Shown here: positions 17,974 to 26,265 of the stretch, one piece after another
Layout: the number at the start of each line of letters is the position of its first letter
How positions within the stretch are numbered: position 1 is the first letter of the stretch
Source: Ramicandelaber brevisporus
Lineage: Eukaryota > Kickxellomycota > Ramicandelaberales > Ramicandelaberaceae
DNA: 29,730 nucleotides
NCBI GenBank assembly: GCA_025201865.1
Contig: MU602854.1
Location: 1-29,730 of the forward strand
Reading direction: 5' to 3'
The notes under the pieces: generated by a model
Database searches by the model: none
The model's input: only the letters and a program-made list of their open reading frames with translations
What the model was told of the DNA's origin: nothing
Position numbers and translations under genes: made by a program

Positions 17974-18978
17974 CAGTCTGCCTCCACGCAACCGAGTCGA
18001 ACCTGTGTAAGCCTGCGTCTTTCTCTTTCCTCGGCACACCACCACAACACATCCGCACTAGCAAAAAAGCACGTACTCTCTTCTTCAAGACTTCCTTCAA
18101 GTATCCGGCGTTGTTCCCTCGTTGTCCCCAGGTGCTGGCGTGTGCTGGCGCGGTGTTCGGTCCCCCGTGGTGGTTGTCCTCTGCCGCCAGGTTGGTGTGG
18201 CTGGCATCCGGGTTTTCCCAGCGGCATGTTCCATCTGTCTCCTCCCTCTTGGTTCGTCCCCTCCTCCGCTGGCTTTCTCCCCCACCTCTTGCATCGCATG
18301 ACGGTGCTCCCTGCCGTCGTCGTCCCTCGTCGCTGTCAAGTGGGTGGTTGCTGTGGCTTCAGCACCTGTTCCTCCTGTTGGTGTTGTTGTCATGGCTATA
18401 ATTTTTTTTTCTTTTGGCTTGGTTCGCTTTGGTTGTTTAGTGCACGCTGGTTCGTTCGTTTTTGGTCCGAACCATCTGCACGGGTATAGACTGGCTGCGC
18501 TACATGGTTTTAAATGAGACATTAGACACACTAGTCTTCCCGACTCTCTGTTGTCTTGCCGACTCTCCATAGCCCTCATCCAGCCCTGTTTGAGTCTACC
18601 GCTGTAATTGCTGTAAACATACTCACTCATAAAATCCCCAACGGCTCGCGATTTCACCGTCGTTGGCTGTGCAATTGTTATCCGCTCCACGTTCCTCGCT
18701 TCCAGTTCATTTCATTTCGCCTCTTTTTCGCTTCCTCTTCAATTTTTCGCGAACTGCAACCCTCTTGTAACCGACCCGAACTGGTGGCTGCTCTATAGCT
18801 GCTGTTCCTGTGCTAGTCGACCGACCATTTACGATACATTCTCGCTTCAGCCCGTCGTTTGACGCTCGCCTCTGTCGCCTGGCTTCATCTCTCTCTTTCT
18901 CTCTCTCTCTCTCACACACGACGTGCCAGTCGCCTCTCTTTTTTTGAAATCGCCAAACTGCTACCACAGCCATCTCTC

Positions 18979-19009
18979 TTTTCTTTTTCTTTTTCTTTTT
19001 CTTTTTCTG
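18979..19009 (+). repeat. TTTTTC hexamer run in the PP2C leader
   Basis: Successive CTTTTT/TTCTTTTT units close to the PP2C start codon, following a CT dinucleotide run at about 18888-18912. This is the strongest example of the pyrimidine-rich leader seen at several genes in the window. Confidence 0.6.
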
Positions 19010-19060
19010 CTCCCTTTTCTATTCCTTTCTTTGTTGGTTCCTGCTTCCAGTAGCTGAAAT

Positions 19061-19195
19061 ATGGACAGCGTCTTGCCGGAGCGATATCCGGCGGCACATT
19101 GCACGCTGGGTGTATCCACGGTTAAAGGCGACCGCGACGTTCAGGTATGTTCATACAACAACGGTCTCATCTTGTCGAGTGTGGGTGTCTTGTAT

Positions 19196-19228
<33 letters not shown>

Positions 19229-20862
19229 AAGAGAGTTGTCCCCACAGAGTCCAAGCTCCATCAACTGTACTGTGGAAAGTGACTTGCAAGGGACACGTTT
19301 TGCTCACAGTTGTACGAATACTTCGTCATAGTCATCATCACCGCAATCATCATTACCGCAATCATCACTGCCACTATCACCACCGCAATCAGCATCCTCG
19401 TTATCGACATTCAAATGATGCAATGAACTCAGAGTAACTTGTTGACTGACATCAATAACTGTGCGTATTCGTGACTATGATTGCCTTGTTTTATGTTATT
19501 TGATCCTCTTCCCTCCTCCTCTGTTTCAAACAGCAAGACGAAGTAATTGCAATTCAGGACATCTTTAATAACGGAGGTAGTCACGCGCTCTGTGGTGTGT
19601 TTGATGGCCATGGTGTTGAGGGACATCGCGTTGCTGCCTTTGTTAAACGTAGGCTGCCTATGGAGGTGTCGAGGCGCTTTGCAGATTTCGAGTCTGATCC
19701 AATCCAAGCGTTTACTCGAGTGTTTGCATCAACCAACGCAGCTCTACGTGCACGTCGATCGTCAGTGTCATTGTCGGCCATAACAACAACGGTCAGTATC
19801 GACATTCGAAGCCCAACCGATGTAATTCTCTCTAGCAATGGAAATGGCAGCAGTAACAATCACAGTGGCGCATCGTCATCACAATCGGGAAATTCACCAA
19901 CCATTTTGAACTCTGATGATGAATCTGGTTCATCGTCTTCATCTAACGGCAGTGGAAATTTGGGTCGGAATACCGGTGCACACTTATTCAGAGGACCGAT
20001 TGACATTTACATGAGTGGCACTACAGCCACGGTTGCTCTCATCAGCGCCACTCAAGTGCTGGTGGCTAATCTTGGTGACAGTCGTGCAATCCTCATTCAA
20101 AGACCAACTCAATTGACCGAGTTACCAGGCAATTCTGGAGCGGACAGTGTGGCAATCGACACAACGCCGACTCTTCGGCCCACGAACCCAACTCAGCCGC
20201 AGCTTATAGCCACTCAAATCACAACTGACCACACCTGCGAATGTGAACCAGAGAGAGCGCGCGTTGAGCAGTCTGGTGCTCGTGTGGATTATCAGCGCGA
20301 GCCCTCTCGCTCACTGCCTACTCCCTCAGCTCACACCATTGATGGCCCATTACGAATATATAACGGATCTCTTCCATATCCCGGACTGGTTGTCACGCGT
20401 GCATTTGGAGATTCATCAGCGCTGCGACTTGGAGTGATTAGCGAGCCTGAGGTTAGATGCTACACACTGAATCCAGCTCGCGATGTTGGTTTAGTGTTGG
20501 CTACGGATGGAGTATGGGATGTATTGCAAAACCAGCATGTTGCACACATTTACAGCAGCCATCCAGGAAATATGGCCAAAGTCAGTAAATTGATTACAAA
20601 AGTCAGTCTAAAAATGCAGCAGAGAGCCCAGCTGGCAGATAACACCACAGTCGTCGCTGCTGCATTTAGCTTCCCCACAGCCACCCCGCAACATCAACAG
20701 CCACAGCAAGTGTTCGCATCTGTATTACCACCTCAACATCAACCCCAACCACACCTACCATCGACTCCAGCTCAATCAGCCTCATCTTCTCTACCTAATA
20801 ATGATGCCGCCACTCTACAGCAATCACTAGCCCAAGCATCATTAAGATCATCATCTCCATAG
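19061..20862 (+). CDS. PP2C-family protein phosphatase (two exons)
   Basis: Exon 1 is 19061-19144 (28 codons, phase 0) and exon 2 is 19534-20862, giving 470 residues. The junction restores motif 1 (G-D-R-D-V-Q joined to Q-D-E-V) followed by C-G-V-F-D-G-H-G (about 48-55). Other PP2C motifs are G-T-T-A-T-V, N-L-G-D-S-R-A, V-T-R-A-F-G-D, A-T-D-G-V-W-D (Asp 353) and D-N-T-T-V-V (Asp 397). The family removes phosphate from Ser/Thr using two metal ions. A Ser/Asn-rich insert of about 60 residues (about 115-175), a further insert rich in Thr/Pro/Arg, and a Gln/Pro/Ser-rich tail enlarge it. The Glu that normally precedes the motif-1 Asp is Gln here (Gln 29). Exon 1 was found by reading the sequence. 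The splice sites are inferred from GTATGT/CAG and frame. Confidence 0.87.
19145..19533 (+). other. Intron of the PP2C gene (389 nt)
   Basis: The donor is CAG|GTATGT and the acceptor is TTTCAAACAG|CAAGAC. A candidate branch site with CTGAC lies at about 19443-19448. The intron contains a GT dinucleotide repeat (about 19197-19228) and imperfect CAATCATCA-type repeats (about 19325-19395). It interrupts the gene inside PP2C motif 1. Confidence 0.82.
19197..19228. repeat. GT dinucleotide microsatellite inside the PP2C intron
   Basis: About a dozen TG units with one TATG interruption. Probably length-polymorphic. Confidence 0.8.
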
Positions 20863-21207
20863 AAACCAAAAAAGGCAACATACTACATTTTGTGCGATCG
20901 ATACATCTACCATTGCTACCGCCATTAACACAGCCAGCGCTCGTCTTATTCTTATTCTTATTCTCTCCTCTACTCGTATACTGCTTAACACACGCCTTCT
21001 CTCGTCCATTCTCTCGTTCTTCTTTCCTTTTTCTTTTCTCTTTCTTTACCTTCTTTATTTTCTTTACCTTCTTTACTTACGTTATTATTTTTTGTTTAAA
21101 AATAATCTTTGGTAGGGTATTTATAAATAAAAGGGGTGTGCTAGAAATGAGTACAATCTTAAATAATAGTTAGTCTTTAAAGATAATCTAATCCAAAATA
21201 ATTCAAG
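20863..21207. other. Convergent 3' region between PP2C and the unrecognised minus-strand gene
   Basis: Pyrimidine-rich (TTCTTT repeats, 20995-21080), then AT-rich. An AATAAA at 21126-21131 on the plus strand may end the PP2C transcript. No coding content is recognised. Confidence 0.45.
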
Positions 21208-22389
21208 TTAATTTTCCGTGAGAATTCCATAGCGTTCATCAAAATCGCGCATTCCATGAATGGTCTGACGAATCAATTCCATATCCTCTGGCTTAAACTT
21301 GCTACCTTGCTGCTTCGTTTCCGCTTTAATGGTATTAGTAGTCAGCTTCTCCCAGAACGTTAACTTCTTTTGGCGTTCGGTTGAAGACTGTGTGGCTTGG
21401 AACTGTTCTTGAGAGCTCATCAGATGGAAGCGTTCATCTTGATCCATATTTCTGATATATTTCTCAATCTTACCCATTCTCTTTTTGACATCTGCAAACT
21501 GAATCCGGAACGTTGGATTCAGTTCTGTCAATTTGGGCATTGTGAGATATGTGAATGGCGTTGGCGGTGCCTTCGAATCCGGTGATGTTGGTTGCCCACG
21601 GCCGCTTGGTTTATTACTGCGTTCATCATCTGTGCTGGCTGTCTTGCTCTTCTTGGTGGATTTGCGACCAGCTGACTCTTCGGCAACAGTAGCTGCTGCT
21701 GCTGCTGCTGTCTTGTCCTTGGTGGTTTTGGTAGCTGATGCTGGTGTGGCTCTAGCAGCAGTCTTCTTTGTTGAACCTGGGGTTGACTTCGCAGGGTGGG
21801 ATGGTGGAGACGACACAGCTGACTTGCGTGCGCCGACACGTCTGCGAGTCTTTGGCAACTCCTCTTCCTCTTCTTCAGTCTCTGACTCCTCCTCCTCTTC
21901 CTCCTCGGTATCTGATTCCTCCGCTCTCTTCTTCGCCGGAGTCGATGTTGACTTTCTTTCGCGTTTGACTCGAGTCGCTCCCGTTTCCTTCACCACAACC
22001 TTCTCAGCCGCTCCACCGCTAAGACGCGCCGGCGCACGACGCTTGCTCACTGGCTTCTCCGCCGCTGCCTCATCCTCTTCGTCCTCCTCGCTAGTTGCCT
22101 TCGCGGCTGCAGTCTTCTCCTTCTTCACCTTTACCGCTGACGACGTCCCTCCAAGCGAAGCTGACTTTGTTGGCTTGGTGGCCTTGTTAGCAAGCTTGAG
22201 CTGCTCCACCAGGTCAACAACTATCATGACATTCTCGAACCCTTCCGATCCAGGTCCTTGATACACGAGCTTGGCGCTGCCTTCAGCAAGATCAAGCTTG
22301 TGGAGAAGCTGGCCAAGTCTGTAGCGATCTTTGGTGCTGAGAGTCTTGCGATTGCGAAGCTGTGCAATCTCTTGCTGAAGTGTCGACAT
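21208..22389 (-). CDS. Unrecognised, highly charged, probably nuclear protein
   Basis: The 393-residue protein was not assigned to a family. The first 80 residues look folded and helical (for example L-S-T-K-D-R-Y-R-L-G-Q-L-L-H-K-L). The middle (about 80-280) is low-complexity: Lys/Ala-rich basic patches, two acidic Glu/Asp runs separated by S-E-T, and S-P/T-P sites. The last 110 residues again look structured and rich in charged helices (F-A-D-V-K-K-R-M-G-K-I-E-K-Y-I, later M-R-D-F-D-E-R-Y-G). Basic clusters resemble nuclear-localisation signals, so a chromatin or nucleolar role is possible. The frame continues upstream to 22614 through a Gln-rich stretch, but the ATG at 22389 begins the first folded-looking segment and is preferred. 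It faces the PP2C gene tail to tail. Confidence 0.75.
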   Translation of the reverse strand: MSTLQQEIAQLRNRKTLSTKDRYRLGQLLHKLDLAEGSAKLVYQGPGSEGFENVMIVVDLVEQLKLANKATKPTKSASLGGTSSAVKVKKEKTAAAKATSEEDEEDEAAAEKPVSKRRAPARLSGGAAEKVVVKETGATRVKRERKSTSTPAKKRAEESDTEEEEEEESETEEEEEELPKTRRRVGARKSAVSSPPSHPAKSTPGSTKKTAARATPASATKTTKDKTAAAAAATVAEESAGRKSTKKSKTASTDDERSNKPSGRGQPTSPDSKAPPTPFTYLTMPKLTELNPTFRIQFADVKKRMGKIEKYIRNMDQDERFHLMSSQEQFQATQSSTERQKKLTFWEKLTTNTIKAETKQQGSKFKPEDMELIRQTIHGMRDFDERYGILTEN

Positions 22390-22734
22390 GGCAGGTACAA
22401 GGTTGTGGAGTATGTGTGTGTTACAGGAATAATGAGCTGCTGCTTGTTGCTTGCTGCTTGTTGCTGTTGTTGCCCGCTGTCGTGCTTGCTGTCGTGGTTG
22501 CTGTTGTTGCTGTTGCTTGTTTTGATTTGTTTTGATACAATAATTCGCGGCACCTTGAGAAGGAGAGAGCAAAGAGAACAAAGAGAGAAAGCGAACTTGC
22601 ATCGAAATAAACAATTTTACTCTTTCTCTCTCTCGCTTGCTCGATTACTCACGATTAGACGAGCCAACTTGATGGCATTGGATGTGGTGGTCAAGGAACT
22701 GGTTATTTAAAAGGAAAAAGGGAACTCTATGTAT
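22390..22734. promoter_or_regulatory. Upstream region of the charged-protein gene with CTG/CAA-rich repeats
   Basis: TGTTGCTGCTTG-type imperfect repeats lie at about 22436-22520 (CAA/CAG-rich in the transcript of the leftward gene). CT-rich runs at about 22618-22640 read GAGAGA in the leftward transcript. No separate gene is seen. Confidence 0.4.
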
Positions 22735-23121
22735 TTAGTGAGTGTTGATGGTTGCGCGCCAGAGCTGAACGAGGTGTGGGCAGTACATGTGCTCGCCTGG
22801 GGTGCAGCTGTAGAACGACTGAATCGTGGCAGTGGTGTTCGCCTTAAGAGCGCCAAAGGCGGCATCGACACGGCCATCAGCGCCTTGAGTCTGGGCGTAC
22901 ACAGCCAGGGCATCGGATGGCTCGACGTTGGGCACAGTCCACGACCACTTGTTGCCCGTTGAGGTCTGGTTAGACTTGGGGAGAAGGCTGACATTGATGA
23001 CGGTTCCGTAGGCAACGTCGATGTTGGCGCCATTGTCAGCGTTGGTCAGGAACACGGTGTTTGGGATGGCAGCAACGGCGCTGACAAGAGCGAGAGCAGC
23101 AGAGGCGATGGCAAAACGCAT
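22735..23121 (-). CDS. Small secreted protein, possibly chagasin-like (I42) inhibitor
   Basis: The 128-residue protein has a clear signal peptide (M-R-F-A-I-A-S-A-A-L-A-L-V-S-A-V-A-A, cleavage near residue 18) and a compact beta-rich mature part of about 110 residues. The stretch S-N-Q-T-S-T-G-N-K-W-S-W resembles the N-P-T-T-G-x-x-W loop of chagasin-type cysteine-protease inhibitors. The C-terminal L-W-R-A-T-I fits the last strand of that fold. The R-P-W loop of chagasin is not obvious; instead two cysteines flank a short loop (C-T-P-G-E-H-M-Y-C). C-ending codons dominate and A-C-A-A-A-A precedes the ATG, suggesting high expression. A TATAAAAG box lies about 165-172 bases upstream. An N-terminal extension to 23391 is open but is leader. 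The coding call is solid; the inhibitor role is a guess. Confidence 0.7.
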   Translation of the reverse strand: MRFAIASAALALVSAVAAIPNTVFLTNADNGANIDVAYGTVINVSLLPKSNQTSTGNKWSWTVPNVEPSDALAVYAQTQGADGRVDAAFGALKANTTATIQSFYSCTPGEHMYCPHLVQLWRATINTH

Positions 23122-23149
23122 TTTTGTAGCTTGGATGAAGGCTTGGAGT

Positions 23150-23216
23150 TTGGGGTATGGTGTATGGTGTATGGTGTAAGATGTATGGTGAGTAGTGAGC
23201 GGTGAGCGGTGAGTTC
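23150..23216. repeat. Imperfect GGTGTATGGTGT / GGTGAGC tandem repeats in a 5' leader
   Basis: Several copies of a GTATGGT unit, followed by GAGCGGT units, lie between the TATA box and the ATG of the small secreted protein gene, probably in its 5' untranslated region. Confidence 0.65.
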
Positions 23217-23285
23217 TGAGTGGTGTATAGATACTGAATGCAGTCAGCAAGATGGAAACTGATGGCAGGCTGGATGGAGGTCTCA

Positions 23286-23293
23286 CTTTTATA
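23286..23293 (-). promoter_or_regulatory. TATA box (TATAAAAG) of the small secreted protein gene
   Basis: On the minus strand, GGTATAAAAGTG lies about 165-172 bases before the ATG. It is the best TATA match in the window and would give a leader of roughly 140 bases. Position relative to a gene with high-expression codon use supports it. Confidence 0.55.
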
Positions 23294-23658
23294 CCTTCAA
23301 GCATAGACACAATGCACAGGACATGCCGAGCGTTGGGGGAGGATGTGTCTGATCTTAGCATACATGTTGCCACCAGAAAAAATAGCGGCACCAGCTACAT
23401 ACACCTTGAGCAATGTACAGGATGTGGTCTCTCACGCTCAGACCAGCTTGATCCCCGGGCTGTGGCCACTGTCTCAGTCTTTATAAGCAACACGGGGATG
23501 GGGCACAGGTTCCAAAATACTTTAACAGGTGAATCGAGATCCTTGCCAATCAGAACGAGCTCGTGGGGAGGGGAGGGGGCACAGTACATGCTGGGACACA
23601 GCGGCATGCTTTAAAAAAAACAATCCAATTAAATAAAAAGTGCAATTAAACACAGTAA
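23294..23658. other. Intergenic region upstream of the small secreted protein gene
   Basis: This is sequence upstream of the TATA box, containing G-rich tracts (about 23560-23580) and an A-rich stretch near the 3' end of Sly1 (23610-23660). Short open frames on both strands have no recognised content. Confidence 0.4.
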
Positions 23659-25989
23659 TTAGGAAGAGGATGCAGTTTGAGGCCGTCCAGACTGACCCAG
23701 CGCAGACAGCTGCTCCAAGAACGATTTGGCGTTTAAAATCTCGGTTGAGCCATAAACGATATTCTTGGGTGGGTTCGAGCGCTGTGCGTACTCCTCAAGA
23801 TTCAAGTGTTCGATATAGTTGCCGCCACCAACGACAAACACAATGGCATCTTGGAACACATGTCGTGCATACATTGCTGCCACATCGACGGGACCGCTTG
23901 CCCCTGGGCCGCGACGCTGAGTCTGCTTTGGGTCAAACCAAGCAAACCGCTCAGCCGTCTCCTGTGCAGCAGAGGCGGTGGAGGAGCCCATAGAGAATGC
24001 AGAAGAAGCAGCACCTGAGCCGGAACCAGCAGCATCCATGATGGCTTCAACGATACGGGTGATTGGCAAATTGGTATTGGCTGGAAGCAGGTTACGCATA
24101 CCAGAGAATAGGTTGCCGATACTGCTAGTTGCACCGGAGGAACGCAGCTGCTCGGCAAATCGACTGCCGACGGCACCAAAGCGTCCAAAGATATCTCCAG
24201 ATCCACTGCTGCTGTTGTCGCCGCCAGCACCAAAGCCGCTCGCGGTACCACCTGCGGACTGATCGACACTCAGTGCACCAAGTCCGCCAGTCATCTTTGA
24301 CAGCTCCGATAGGTGCTTGACATAGTCCAGTGCCGACAAATCCTCGCAGCCAGCCCGACGCAATGCCGACTCAAACTCAACAAGATCTGCGCGGCTGACT
24401 GGACGCTTGCTAGCTGATGCAGCCAAGTAATACACCAAGAACAGTCTCAGCTTGTCCTCAGGGTTCTTCTTCTCTGGGTCATTGATGAGCTCGAGAATAG
24501 TGCTCTTGTTCTGACGTCCAATGGCCTCCTCAGTCTGATACAAAACGTGCAACTGTCGATCGTTGATTCCACCAAGCACAGCCATAGTCACATTCATGTG
24601 CATGTCAATCATTGCCTTGCGCTGAGTGAGTTCAGGAAGCAGACTCATGGCAGCCTTGAGCTGCTTTGTGCTCGAAGACATGTCCGCAGCCAGGTTAGAG
24701 GCAGGCCCAGATAAATCGTCGATGGAGCTGACGCCACTCTTGCGAGTCAAATCATTGGCCTCCTTTGTGTACTTGTCAAGTGCTTCACTGACATTCTCGG
24801 CAACTTGCTGGAACTGCATATGAGCGTTGGCAGCCCAGAACGTGTCGGATACATCGAGATCATACTCCTTCTTGACCTTCTTTGCCGCAGAGGCTTGGGC
24901 TGGTGGTGGCGAGCCAGCCTTGGGCTGATCGGGTGTCGACATGACGGTGACCTTGTTCAGGTTCATGTCAAGGATGTCGTGGACAAGAGCCTGGTAGGTC
25001 CATGCGTGAGCCACCATTGGTGCCAAATCAAAAGCGCGATCCAGGATAATTAATACAGGGCGGGATGGTCGTTGAGCACCCATGAAGCCCTGTTGCTGCT
25101 GTTGCTGCTGTTGCTGCTGCTGACCAGCACGTGGAGTGTATGGACGCGACGGCGGACCGCTGGTGCCCATGGCAGGCGAGTTGAATCCGCTGGCTGCAGA
25201 ATCGGCAAAGAGACTGTGTCTTGAGTTCATCAAATTATCTCGCAGCTTAGAATCAAGCTGCTGCGCAACCATCTCAGCCGCATTGCCTCTCGCAGCACGG
25301 ATAACAGGAACAACACCGTATGTCGCCAAGACGGAAAACAGCAAGTCCACAATCTGCGATACATGGCCCTCGATTGCACTCTCCTGCGTCGCTGGTGAAT
25401 TGAGCACCTGGAAAGTCTGACCGAGCTCCAGCGTAAACACATTGGGCTCTGGGCAGATGAAATCCAGGTACTGGTCATAGACCTGGGCAACCTGGTGAGC
25501 TGCGTTGGCCTGAGCTGCACCAGCTGCCAAATCCTCCAGGATGGGTCGCGGAATGGATGAAACAAAGTTCAGATAGTACAAATCGTACAGTTCGCGCTGC
25601 AAGTCGGTGCAAACGCGCTGGATGTTGTCGACAGTTGGTCGCATGAAGTAAACCGCAGGTACATCGGTCAGTGGCTGGCGATCGGCTCCAAGGAGCATGT
25701 GCAGCGTAACGCCGCGTTCACGGAGATGGTTAATCTTCATGACCGTCGAGATGATATCACGACCGCGCGCATCGAACACGAGCACCTTCCACACGGGAGA
25801 TGTGTTTGAAGAGGTGGATTTGCCCGTGCTGTCGGTGAAGTCGTCGCCGTCGTCAGATCTGCCAGCATCGTTCAAGTAAAGCATCTTGGACAGTGCCTCG
25901 ATCTGCTTGTCGCGTAGGCTGGGTGTTTGCCCGCCGCCGCTGCCGCTGCTGCCGACTGCACTTGCTGAAGCTGCTGCTACTGAAGCCAT
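23659..25989 (-). CDS. SLY1: SM-family protein Sly1 (SCFD1)
   Basis: The 776-residue protein aligns by eye over its full length with Sly1/SCFD1. Landmarks are L-R-D-K-Q-I-E-A-L, V-W-K-V-L-V-F-D, D-V-P-A-V-Y-F-M-R-P-T, Y-Y-L-N-F-V-S-S-I, A-R-G-N-A-A-E-M-V-A, H-A-W-T-Y-Q-A-L-V-H-D, L-P-E-L-T-Q-R-K and F-V-V-G-G-G-N-Y-I-E-H. Sly1 binds syntaxin-5/Sed5-type SNAREs and chaperones ER-to-Golgi and intra-Golgi membrane fusion. The extra 110-130 residues relative to yeast and human come from low-complexity inserts. These are a Gly/Ser N-terminus, a Gln run (25091-25122), and Gly/Ser/Ala-rich parts near the C-terminus. The frame is open upstream to 26256. The chosen ATG (25989) begins a normal Ala/Ser-rich Sly1 N-terminus. 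A Rab gene lies 276 bp upstream on the same strand. Confidence 0.95.
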   Translation of the reverse strand: MASVAAASASAVGSSGSGGGQTPSLRDKQIEALSKMLYLNDAGRSDDGDDFTDSTGKSTSSNTSPVWKVLVFDARGRDIISTVMKINHLRERGVTLHMLLGADRQPLTDVPAVYFMRPTVDNIQRVCTDLQRELYDLYYLNFVSSIPRPILEDLAAGAAQANAAHQVAQVYDQYLDFICPEPNVFTLELGQTFQVLNSPATQESAIEGHVSQIVDLLFSVLATYGVVPVIRAARGNAAEMVAQQLDSKLRDNLMNSRHSLFADSAASGFNSPAMGTSGPPSRPYTPRAGQQQQQQQQQQQGFMGAQRPSRPVLIILDRAFDLAPMVAHAWTYQALVHDILDMNLNKVTVMSTPDQPKAGSPPPAQASAAKKVKKEYDLDVSDTFWAANAHMQFQQVAENVSEALDKYTKEANDLTRKSGVSSIDDLSGPASNLAADMSSSTKQLKAAMSLLPELTQRKAMIDMHMNVTMAVLGGINDRQLHVLYQTEEAIGRQNKSTILELINDPEKKNPEDKLRLFLVYYLAASASKRPVSRADLVEFESALRRAGCEDLSALDYVKHLSELSKMTGGLGALSVDQSAGGTASGFGAGGDNSSSGSGDIFGRFGAVGSRFAEQLRSSGATSSIGNLFSGMRNLLPANTNLPITRIVEAIMDAAGSGSGAASSAFSMGSSTASAAQETAERFAWFDPKQTQRRGPGASGPVDVAAMYARHVFQDAIVFVVGGGNYIEHLNLEEYAQRSNPPKNIVYGSTEILNAKSFLEQLSALGQSGRPQTASSS
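25091..25122. repeat. CAG/CAA tandem repeat coding for polyglutamine in Sly1
   Basis: TGTTGCTGC units on the plus strand encode eleven consecutive Gln in a loop region of Sly1. Mixed CAA and CAG codons would make it fairly stable. Confidence 0.8.
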
Positions 25990-26265
25990 CAAGAACGATT
26001 TTGCAAAAAAAAAGAAAAATAAAAAGTTGCCGACGTGTCTCGACCAAGAGGAGAGAAAGTCTGGTAACATCTGGTAACATCTGGGGACATCGGCATACCA
26101 CAGCCTGACTTCGACGTGGCTATCACTCGAAGGCATCCATAAACAATACGGGCATTTTAAGGGAATCAAAGAGGACGGAAGTGAATCTAAGTGAAAATAA
26201 AAAAAGAAAGGGAGAATAGTAGTGTACAGGGCAATGTTATTCAAGATGTTGCACATTAAGGCATC

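Larger units (their letters stand above)
17069..19060. promoter_or_regulatory. Two-kilobase divergent intergenic region between PLAA and PP2C genes
   Basis: It holds both promoters. From the left: an A/C-rich PLAA leader (17110-17170), a CRE palindrome (17220), a CCTTCCTT run (about 17328-17362), ordinary AT-balanced sequence to about 17960, a TATAAA box (17968-17973), an A-poor G/C/T-rich block (about 18105-18480), and pyrimidine-rich sequence with CT and TTTTTC repeats (18885-19010) up to the PP2C ATG. Open frames of 180 and 197 codons occur on opposite strands of the A-poor block. Neither shows a known domain, so no gene is called. Confidence 0.5.

Noticed and set aside
17985-18060. A GGTTCGACTCG-like box on the minus strand suggesting a tRNA
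   Set aside because: No matching T-arm stem, anticodon arm or acceptor stem could be formed around it.
18097-18690. A 197-codon minus-strand and an overlapping 180-codon plus-strand open frame
   Set aside because: Both lie in an A-poor block where stop codons are rare by composition, and neither has recognisable domains. Kept as a finding but not called as genes.
21533-22261. A 242-codon Ser-rich open frame on the plus strand
   Set aside because: It is the antisense of the Lys/Glu-rich minus-strand gene; the Ser and Leu/Val runs arise from reading AAG/GAG codons backwards.
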